A stretch of DNA of 5,910 bases from Anaerolinea sp. (GTDB lineage Bacteria; Chloroflexota; Anaerolineae; Anaerolineales; Anaerolineaceae). The translations under genes and the position numbers were made by a program. The stretch lies in contig PNNU01000233.1 of NCBI GenBank assembly GCA_013824385.1, forward strand, positions 1 to 5,910, given 5' to 3'. Below, in pieces: positions 1 through 4,834 of this stretch. How positions within the stretch are numbered: the first letter of the stretch is position 1; every line of letters starts with the position of its first letter. Under the pieces are notes generated by a model. The model was not told the DNA's origin and made no database searches. It was given only the letters and a program-made list of their open reading frames with translations.

Positions 1-152
1 GTTTCCTCGTCTGTCATGGGTTGGTCTGAAACCGTGGATGGAAGTTTTAGCGTGCGAATTTCAAACGATTCGCGGGGAAACATGCGCTGAAAACCATCCA
101 GTGCAGCCTGCAATTTGACAGGGTTGGTAGAGGCGACGGAAATTATGTTCAT
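1..152 (-). CDS. yjjX: Inosine/xanthosine triphosphatase (YjjX/DUF84 family), N-terminal part
   Basis: The gene runs off the left edge, so only about 50 N-terminal codons are visible. The protein begins MNIISVASTNPVKLQAALDG, which matches the start of DUF84/YjjX NTPases: a beta strand, then the nucleotide-binding T9-N10-P11-x-K13 turn and a helix. Further on, V41-S-D-Q-P-M followed by D48-E-E-T matches the conserved 'QP...EET' segment of the family. Known members hydrolyse non-canonical purine triphosphates (ITP, XTP) and so clean the nucleotide pool in the cytoplasm. The ATG at 150-152 is supported by AAGGAA (complement of 158-163) five bases upstream. It is transcribed divergently from gatC, with a candidate promoter in the spacer. 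The remaining active-site residues lie outside the window. The family call is fairly secure; the exact substrate is inferred. Confidence 0.8.
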   Translation of the reverse strand, partial: MNIISVASTNPVKLQAALDGFQRMFPRESFEIRTLKLPSTVSDQPMTDEE

Positions 153-187
153 TCGAATTCCTTGTTTTTTAATGGCCTTGCAAATTA

Positions 188-216
188 AGTATAGAGCCTT
201 TTGAATTTGGATGCAA
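188..216 (-). promoter_or_regulatory. Candidate sigma-70 type promoter for the yjjX-like gene
   Basis: Read on the minus strand, TTGCAT (complement of 211-216) is separated by 17 nt from TATACT (complement of 188-193). The -10 box matches the consensus at 5 of 6 positions; the -35 box keeps the TTG. The predicted start near 181 would give a leader of about 28 nt that carries the AAGGAA ribosome site. This is pattern matching only. Confidence 0.45.
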
Positions 217-252
217 TGGCAAAACATCGATATTGAATTTGACGCACTCGTG

Positions 253-258
253 TATAAT
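253..258 (+). promoter_or_regulatory. Consensus -10 box of the gatCA promoter (probable leaderless start)
   Basis: A perfect TATAAT lies only 7 nt before the gatC ATG at 266. Transcription normally starts about 7 nt after the -10 box, so the mRNA would begin at or within a base or two of the ATG. No good -35 box is present at 16-18 nt spacing (ATATTG is at 17 nt; TTGAAT at 233-238 is too close). There is no Shine-Dalgarno sequence before the ATG, which fits a leaderless message. Confidence 0.6.
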
Positions 259-265
259 AGCACGC

Positions 266-553
266 ATGAGTTTAACCGTTGCAGAAGTGGAACATATTTC
301 CAAATTGGCCCGCCTCAACCTGACGGAAGAGGAAAAATCTCGATATCGCGAACAGCTTTCATCGATTCTGGATTATGTTAACATGCTGCAAGAGTTGGAC
401 ACCACCGCAATTTCTGCCGCCTCAGGTGTACAACCGGACGAATGCCCTTTGCGTGTGGATAATCCCCGTGACCCGATGTCTACCGATGAACTTCTAAAGA
501 ATGCCCCAGCAACCACCAAAGATCAATTCAGAGTGCCGCCGGTGTTTGAATGA
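266..553 (+). CDS. gatC: Aspartyl/glutamyl-tRNA amidotransferase subunit C
   Basis: This 95-residue protein has the usual GatC length and layout. The N-terminal helical part has V5-x-x-V8-x-x-I11 then L14-A-R-L-N-L, a helix ends ILDYVNMLQELDT (34-46), and the tail carries PLRVD (61-65), the NAP motif (79-81) and FRVPPV (88-93). GatC is the small subunit that belts around GatA and stabilises the GatCAB complex, which amidates Glu-tRNA(Gln) and/or Asp-tRNA(Asn) in the cytoplasm. The ATG at 266 is preferred over an in-frame TTG at 233: the family normally begins just before this helix, and the TTG start would place the -10 box inside the coding region. Its stop codon overlaps the gatA start in an ATGA, so the two are translationally coupled. 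Whether the complex acts on Gln, Asn or both cannot be read from this window. Confidence 0.93.
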   Translation: MSLTVAEVEHISKLARLNLTEEEKSRYREQLSSILDYVNMLQELDTTAISAASGVQPDECPLRVDNPRDPMSTDELLKNAPATTKDQFRVPPVFE

Positions 554-2031
554 ACCCCGATCTGACACTTCTTTCCCTCTTTGAAATGCAAGCTGGCCTG
601 AGATCCGGTAAATTTTCATGCTCTGAATTGCTTGAAGCACATCTCCAGCGCGTCCACGCACTTGAACCCCGTATCCATGCCTTTATCACCCTGGTAGAAG
701 ACTCAGCTAGAGCAGAGGCCCAAAAAGCTGACATCCGTTTTGCTGAAGCGCTCGAGACCAATCAAATCGAAACGCTTCCTCCCTTGTTAGGTATTCCCAT
801 TGCGGTGAAAGACCTGATCACGGTCAAAGATATTCGTTGTTCGTGCGGATCAAACGTGTTGGGAGATTGGATCGCTCCCTTTACCGCCACAGCCGTGCAG
901 CATTTAATTGATGCCGGTGCAATTATCGTCGGCAAGACCAATACAGACGAATTCGCCATGGGGTCTTCAACTGAAACCTCGGCCTTTGGACCCACCTTCA
1001 ACCCATGGGACACAACCCGCGTGCCCGGTGGATCCTCCGGCGGCAGCGCCGCGGCAGTCGCCGCGCGTATGGTACCCGCAGCCATCGGTTCGGATACCGG
1101 AGGTTCCATCCGCCAGCCAGCCGCGTTTTGCGGTGTCACCGGCATAAAACCCAGCTACGGACGCGTTTCACGCTACGGCCTGGTTGCATATGGTTCCTCC
1201 CTCGATTCGATGGGCGCTTTCACCAGAACCGGGGCTGAAGCAGCACTGCTGCTCGGCATTATGGCCGGCCTGGATAAAATGGACGCCACATCGGCTGACC
1301 AACCGGTCTCGGATTACCGCAAAGAAATTGATAAAGGCGTCAAGGGGTTGCGTATAGGTGTTCCGCGCGAGTATTTCATTGAAGGTATCCAGTCCGAGAT
1401 TAAAACCACCATAATGGCTGCGATCGAAACCTACCGTACGCTGGGCGCTGAAATCGTTGAGATCAGCCTGCCACACACAAAATACGCTTTGCCGGTTTAT
1501 TACCTGATCGCCCCGGCAGAAGCCTCTGCCAACCTGGCCCGTTATGACGGCGTACGCTTTGGTGCACGTCAAACTGGCGGTTCAATGGTGGATTTGTTCT
1601 TTGATACCCGCGGCCAGGGTTTCGGTTCCGAGGTTAAACGCCGCATCATGCTCGGCACTTATGCTCTTTCAGCCGGTTATTATGATGCATATTACGGTCA
1701 GGCTCAAAAAGTCCGCACGTTGATCAAGCAAGATTTTGAAAAAGCCTTTGAGTCCGTTGATGTAATTGCTTGCCCGGTGACACCAACCACTGCATTTAAA
1801 GTGGGTGAGCACGGCGACGATCCGCTGGCTATGTATCTTGAAGATGTTTTCACGCTGCCTGCCAATTTGGCAGGTGTTCCAGGCATCGCTTTCCCCGTGG
1901 GATTGGACTCGAATATGCTACCCATTGGTATGCAACTCATGGGAAAACGTTTCAATGAAGAAATGTTATTCCAGGCAGTTCATGCGTTTCAGCAAACCAC
2001 TAAGTTTCATCTTCAATCGCCCGTTTTGTAA
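550..2031 (+). CDS. gatA: Aspartyl/glutamyl-tRNA amidotransferase subunit A
   Basis: The 493 residues match the full length of GatA, the amidase-signature subunit that hydrolyses glutamine and supplies ammonia to GatB for transamidation of mischarged tRNA. The Ser-cisSer-Lys triad is visible: K87 in IAVKDLI, S162 in the PGGSSGGSAAAVAA signature, and nucleophile S186 in GSDTGGSIRQPA. Spacings of 75 and 99 residues from the Lys equal those of the well-studied Staphylococcus GatA (K79, S154, S178). Other family hallmarks are GKTNTDEFAMGSS (128-140), GIKPSYGRVSRYG (198-210) and a C-terminal NLAGVPGIAFPVG. The start overlaps the gatC stop by 4 nt (ATGA), with no strong Shine-Dalgarno sequence, so it probably depends on termination-reinitiation from gatC. 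gatB does not follow; the next gene is unrelated. The ORF is intact and no key residue is missing. Confidence 0.97.
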   Translation: MNPDLTLLSLFEMQAGLRSGKFSCSELLEAHLQRVHALEPRIHAFITLVEDSARAEAQKADIRFAEALETNQIETLPPLLGIPIAVKDLITVKDIRCSCGSNVLGDWIAPFTATAVQHLIDAGAIIVGKTNTDEFAMGSSTETSAFGPTFNPWDTTRVPGGSSGGSAAAVAARMVPAAIGSDTGGSIRQPAAFCGVTGIKPSYGRVSRYGLVAYGSSLDSMGAFTRTGAEAALLLGIMAGLDKMDATSADQPVSDYRKEIDKGVKGLRIGVPREYFIEGIQSEIKTTIMAAIETYRTLGAEIVEISLPHTKYALPVYYLIAPAEASANLARYDGVRFGARQTGGSMVDLFFDTRGQGFGSEVKRRIMLGTYALSAGYYDAYYGQAQKVRTLIKQDFEKAFESVDVIACPVTPTTAFKVGEHGDDPLAMYLEDVFTLPANLAGVPGIAFPVGLDSNMLPIGMQLMGKRFNEEMLFQAVHAFQQTTKFHLQSPVL

Positions 2032-2056
2032 TTATTTCTTCCAATAATTGCCTTTT
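2028..2056 (+). terminator. Weak AT-rich hairpin at the end of gatA
   Basis: The sequence from 2028 to 2036 pairs with 2043-2051 (nine base pairs including one G-T) around a six-base loop and is followed by CTTTTC. The stem includes the gatA stop codon. It is almost all A-T pairs and the T tract is short, so termination would be inefficient. It may instead stabilise the mRNA end or mean nothing. Confidence 0.35.
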
Positions 2057-2064
2057 CGGATATT

Positions 2065-2095
2065 TTGAAACGATACAACAAGATTCTCGTATATA
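2065..2095 (+). promoter_or_regulatory. Candidate promoter for the YccF-domain gene
   Basis: TTGAAA (2065-2070) is followed after 19 nt by TATATA (2090-2095). Both hexamers are close to the sigma-70 consensus, but the spacing is at the long limit. The predicted start near 2102 would leave a leader of about 15 nt holding the ribosome site. It suggests that this gene is transcribed separately from gatCA. Confidence 0.35.
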
Positions 2096-2102
2096 TTGAT
2101 GG

Positions 2103-2108
2103 AAAGGA
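2103..2108 (+). promoter_or_regulatory. Shine-Dalgarno site that fixes the YccF-gene start
   Basis: AAAGGA sits eight bases before the ATG at 2117. This favours that ATG over an in-frame upstream start at 2096, which would put the site inside the coding sequence. Confidence 0.7.
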
Positions 2109-2116
2109 ATTATAAA

Positions 2117-2557
2117 ATGTCAAATCAAACAACCCCCGTTAATGTTCCAAATTCTGGACCAGGCTGCCTGGTACGATTACTTTATCTTGCCTTTGTTGGC
2201 TGGTGGCTGGGTCTGATCTGGACGCTGATCGCCTGGTTCCTGAATTTAACCATCATTGGTCTGCCATTAGGATTGGCCATGATCAATCGCATTCCGTATA
2301 TTATGACGTTGAGACCCAATCGCGTGCAAACCACCGTTGAAGTCAGAGATGGTCAAACTGTTGTCAAACAATCCGCCCCAAAACAGCCGCCTTTCATTTT
2401 GCGCGCGTTGTATTTCATCGTGATCGGCTTCTGGTTCAGCCTGGTTTGGATGCTTCTAGCCTGGATCTTTGCCACACTTACACTCGGTTTTGGTTTACCC
2501 CTGGCTTTATGGATGTTTGACCGCGCACCTGCAGTGACCACCCTGGCAAATATTTAG
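2117..2557 (+). CDS. Small membrane protein with two YccF (DUF307) repeats
   Basis: The 146-residue protein has a polar N-terminus (1-16) and then two copies of a hydrophobic YccF-type module, about 17-66 and 94-143. Copy one carries YLAFVGWWLGLIW (23-35), then IIGLPLG (46-52) and NRIP (57-60). Copy two carries YFIVIGFWFSLVW (99-111), then GFGLPLA (124-130) and DRAP (135-138). The Tyr, Gly, Trp, Gly-Leu-Pro and Arg-x-Pro positions line up between copies, so the protein is an internal duplication. Each copy probably forms two membrane-spanning or re-entrant segments, joined by a hydrophilic linker (67-92, VRDGQTVVKQSAPKQP). The YccF family is an inner-membrane family without a settled function, so none is assigned. 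The start at 2117 follows from the AAAGGA site. The gene lies 85 nt after gatA, probably with its own promoter, and converges on the lipoprotein gene. Confidence 0.85.
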   Translation: MSNQTTPVNVPNSGPGCLVRLLYLAFVGWWLGLIWTLIAWFLNLTIIGLPLGLAMINRIPYIMTLRPNRVQTTVEVRDGQTVVKQSAPKQPPFILRALYFIVIGFWFSLVWMLLAWIFATLTLGFGLPLALWMFDRAPAVTTLANI

Positions 2558-2580
2558 TTAATACGGAAATATGAAATTAT

Positions 2581-2602
2581 GGCCATTGAAAACAATGGTT
2601 TT
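2581..2602 (+). terminator. Probable terminator of the YccF-domain gene
   Basis: About 24 nt after the stop codon, CCATTG (2583-2588) pairs with CAATGG (2593-2598) across an AAAA loop, with two further G-T pairs possible. The last bases run into TTTT (2599-2602). The stem is short and the T run modest, so efficiency is uncertain. A stronger hairpin follows at 2692. Confidence 0.45.
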
Positions 2603-2691
2603 ACCCAGGCTTTAATAATATTTATATTTAAGCCAATAATAATTCTTAGCAATCCGAAATTAAGTAAAAATGTAATTACCTGAAAAACACC

Positions 2692-2726
2692 TAAGAGGCT
2701 GCCTATGCATATATGGCAGCCTCTTA
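2692..2726. terminator. Strong bidirectional hairpin between convergent genes
   Basis: Bases 2692-2703 and 2715-2726 form a perfect 12-bp stem (TAAGAGGCTGCC and its complement) with an 11-base loop. On the minus strand, 16 nt after the lipoprotein stop codon, the stem is followed by GGTGTTTTTC. On the plus strand it is followed by TTGTTCAATTT. Its position between two converging genes and its GC-rich inner stem support a shared intrinsic terminator, better placed for the lipoprotein gene. Confidence 0.8.
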
Positions 2727-2742
2727 TTGTTCAATTTAAGTA

Positions 2743-4161
2743 TTAGCCTAGATAAAAATAACCAAAATTTGCAATATGGGTTTTAGGTTCGCCAATAATC
2801 ACAGTTGTGGCTGGGGTTCGGACTGTAAAAGAGGCAGGGGCTGGGTTGACATCCACACAATATGTGCCTGCAAAAAGTCCTCCAAAATTATATCGCCCAT
2901 CAGCGCCAGTAGTAGTAGAGGCAATCTCGCCTCCACCAGAACCGCAACCACCGCTGTAGAGATGTACAACGGCACCGCTAAATGGAAATTCACCGCTGTC
3001 ATAAGTAAGGGTACCATTCCCGTCCCCGTATACGATACCAGTGATATTGGAGGGGATAGGGACAGGGGTAGACGTAACCGTGGGTGTTGAGGTTGATGTG
3101 GGAGTGGGGGTGGCAGGAATTGGGCAAATCCCAGGTTCATTCCCCTTTGGCGTAAATCCGAAAGACCAGCGACAGGTATTATCCACTAATGCCAATGCTT
3201 TGAGGGGATAATGTTGAGCAATTTCTTTTAAGGGTGAACCGGCTTCAGCATGAGTGAAACGGTCGTTATAGTCAAAAGAGGAAGGCTCCATCACACCCAA
3301 ATCGGTCCAGGCACCCCAGAGGTATCCTGTATCATTATTAATTGTACTGGGTTTAAAAGCAATTTGAACATCGTTAGAGTCGCTGGGAGAGCGTCGTGCC
3401 CATGCCAGATCGGCATCACTGCTAAGCCCTTGGTCGAAAACCAATTTGTCATAGCCGTCACCCGTTTTTGGGTTATCAGCTGTTAGAGGAGTTCGGCTGC
3501 CAACATCTTTGTTTGTATCCTGCCAGACTTTAACCCGATCTGTGCTCCAGGTACTGCCAGGTTGTCCAGCCATTATGAGCACATCTCCCCGTCCATCAGA
3601 ATTCAGATCCACCTCCAAACCGTAAAATCCTCGCATTCCATTCTCTGGACTCGGTCCCTTTAAACTAATTACGACATAAATCCAATCGCTGGTCTGATTC
3701 AAGACAGCTTTTTGAATATCCAGATCAGGATAATAAACCATGTCATTGGCTGTAAAAGGACGTTCGAATAAGTTGACATTGAATAATTCGCCGGCTCGAG
3801 CACGTTGCTCTCCTGCTGTTGCGGATGAGTCAGCATCTCTCATAGAACTGTGGATTCCTCCTGGAGGTTCTCCAGGAAATACCATGTGTTCAATGGTTGC
3901 AGTGGGTTCCTCAGTATTGGTTGGTTGTGGGGTAACGGTTACCTCCAGAATTGGCTCTGGAGTTACACTAAGCATTTCAGCATATTGAACTGCCGTTTGG
4001 GTTTGTGCGATGCTTAAATTAACTGCTGCAAAAGTTTGAGTGATAATCTCACTTTGATCTTCAACAACGCCGCCTATGGGGAAATTGCAGGATGAAATGA
4101 TCAGCATGGCAATTAATACAATATACAAAATAGGCCTACACAAAAAAAGATGTTTTTTCAT
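2743..4161 (-). CDS. Secreted lipoprotein with Thr/Pro linker and C-terminal SdrD_B-like domain
   Basis: The 472-residue product starts MKKHLF, followed by a hydrophobic segment ending in the lipobox I22-S-S-C25, so it should be exported and lipid-anchored at Cys25. Residues 66-90 form a first Pro/Thr/Glu-rich spacer. A central domain of about 140-325 is rich in Tyr, Trp and Asp and contains a DxNxDGxxD loop (D185, N187, D189, G190, D193) resembling a calcium site, plus a similar D215-T-N-K-D. I do not recognise a named family for it; the beta-rich look recalls extracellular binding modules, but that is inference. C330 and C346 could form a disulfide. A low-complexity TPTPTSTSTPTVTSTP linker (351-366) leads to an SdrD_B/Cna-B-like beta domain (372-470), with GIVYGDGNG, YDSGE (387-391), DGRYNFGGLFAGTYCVDV (421-438) and the closing ANFGYF. 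Such domains are stalk or spacer modules on surface proteins. GGAGGA (complement of 4165-4170) precedes the ATG by only three bases. No convincing promoter was found upstream. Confidence 0.85.
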   Translation of the reverse strand: MKKHLFLCRPILYIVLIAMLIISSCNFPIGGVVEDQSEIITQTFAAVNLSIAQTQTAVQYAEMLSVTPEPILEVTVTPQPTNTEEPTATIEHMVFPGEPPGGIHSSMRDADSSATAGEQRARAGELFNVNLFERPFTANDMVYYPDLDIQKAVLNQTSDWIYVVISLKGPSPENGMRGFYGLEVDLNSDGRGDVLIMAGQPGSTWSTDRVKVWQDTNKDVGSRTPLTADNPKTGDGYDKLVFDQGLSSDADLAWARRSPSDSNDVQIAFKPSTINNDTGYLWGAWTDLGVMEPSSFDYNDRFTHAEAGSPLKEIAQHYPLKALALVDNTCRWSFGFTPKGNEPGICPIPATPTPTSTSTPTVTSTPVPIPSNITGIVYGDGNGTLTYDSGEFPFSGAVVHLYSGGCGSGGGEIASTTTGADGRYNFGGLFAGTYCVDVNPAPASFTVRTPATTVIIGEPKTHIANFGYFYLG

Positions 4162-4164
4162 GAT

Positions 4165-4170
4165 TCCTCC
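4165..4170 (-). promoter_or_regulatory. Shine-Dalgarno site of the lipoprotein gene
   Basis: On the minus strand GGAGGA ends three bases before the ATG. The match is strong but the spacing is shorter than usual. No alternative start gives a better signal peptide, so the ATG at 4159-4161 is kept. Confidence 0.65.
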
Positions 4171-4519
4171 ATCCCAATCACTATTTATGGATATTGTTTA
4201 GAACTTGTTATGCAACTGTGATGATAAATCCCCTCTGTTTCAGTTATTTTTCCGAAATTTCATGTCCATTTTTTGCCAGAAGTTACACTTCAAATAGTTA
4301 GTGATTTTGGCTTACCAATAATAGTATTTGAATTCCGAGTAAAAAAACCTTAATTGATGTAAAACTTGCGAAGAAATGCTTGAAATCTTTTTATAGTATA
4401 GCATTTATCGCGCCTTCTTGCCTTTAGTTTTTCGAATATTTCTTACAATTCAGAATAATGGATATTCCAAACACGCCTCACCAAACTTAATGGAACCAAA
4501 TCTCAATATTCGATAATAT

Positions 4520-4543
4520 CTGCTTTTGGACAAGCAGTTTTTT
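4520..4543 (+). terminator. Intrinsic terminator with no gene upstream on its strand
   Basis: CTGCTT (4520-4525) pairs with AAGCAG (4532-4537) around the loop TTGGAC and is followed directly by six T residues (4538-4543). This is a textbook plus-strand intrinsic terminator apart from its short stem. The nearest upstream plus-strand gene ends at 2557, behind other terminators. It therefore either ends an unannotated short RNA started within about 4162-4500 or blocks antisense transcription. Confidence 0.6.
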
Positions 4544-4578
4544 CACATCTTACTACGAATATTTTACCGAGAGTTTCC

Positions 4579-4654
4579 TCTCCGCATACCTTACCGTTCT
4601 GATTTTTTCAGGTCTAAACCGATTTTTTTGATTAATCAAAATGGAATGCGGGGA
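4579..4654. repeat. Imperfect inverted repeat with 12-nt arms
   Basis: TCTCCGCATACC (4579-4590) can pair with GGAATGCGGGGA (4643-4654) with one mismatch and one G-T pair, enclosing 52 nt that include runs of T and a palindrome. In RNA this would be a long-range stem in an otherwise AT-rich spacer. It may be part of a structured RNA or the relic of a mobile repeat; nothing here decides between them. Confidence 0.4.
4626..4641. repeat. Perfect 16-bp palindrome, possible operator
   Basis: TTTTGATTAATCAAAA reads the same on both strands. The size and symmetry suit a dimeric regulator site, and it lies about 110 nt upstream of the candidate promoter of the nucleotidyltransferase gene. Being A-T rich in an A-T rich region, it could also be chance. 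Confidence 0.35.
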
Positions 4655-4752
4655 TTAATGCGTTATCCTGAACTACTTCGACAATCTCCGAAGGGATTTT
4701 GTTTTCTGGGGATAAATTAAGGATTTTTTCTGCTAGAATTATGAAATTATAT

Positions 4753-4782
4753 TTGAACCATTTGATACGGCCGGAGTACAAT
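4753..4782 (+). promoter_or_regulatory. Candidate promoter of the nucleotidyltransferase gene
   Basis: TTGAAC (4753-4758) and TACAAT (4777-4782) are separated by 18 nt and match the consensus at four and five of six positions. A start near 4789 would give a leader of about 46 nt before the ATG at 4835. Confidence 0.5.
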
Positions 4783-4834
4783 TAAAAAGTACGTTAGTCA
4801 TCCAAAAACTGACCCTTGAAATGGATACTCTTAC

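Larger units (their letters stand above)
4162..4834. other. AT-rich intergenic region without a convincing gene
   Basis: This stretch of 673 nt separates the lipoprotein gene from the nucleotidyltransferase gene, which are transcribed away from each other, so it must hold both promoters. It is visibly richer in A and T than the genes around it. The only plus-strand ORF of note (4526-4720, 64 codons) lacks a ribosome site, begins inside a terminator hairpin and resembles no family I know. The recognisable elements are a terminator (4520-4543), an imperfect inverted repeat (4579-4654), a palindrome (4626-4641), a second small hairpin near 4682-4698 and a candidate promoter (4753-4782). No tRNA or known riboswitch pattern was seen. 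Confidence 0.6.

Noticed and set aside
233..265. Longer GatC starting at TTG 233, adding 11 residues
   Set aside because: The extension contains the TATAAT box, lacks a ribosome site and has no counterpart in the GatC family, which starts near the ATG at 266.
762..1238. Several long overlapping ORFs on both strands within gatA
   Set aside because: They are reading-frame shadows of the well-conserved gatA sequence and lack ribosome sites or recognisable domains.
2608..2634. Hairpin GGCTT...AAGCC in the convergent intergenic region
   Set aside because: Five pairs around a long AT loop without a T tract; the neighbouring hairpins at 2581 and 2692 explain termination better.
3059..3118. Short tandem repeat in the lipoprotein gene
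   Set aside because: It is the low-complexity Thr/Pro/Ser linker seen at DNA level, not a separate repeat element.
4526..4720. 64-codon ORF in the AT-rich spacer
   Set aside because: It starts inside the loop of a terminator hairpin, has no ribosome site, and its Phe/Arg/Ile-rich product resembles translated AT-rich noncoding DNA.
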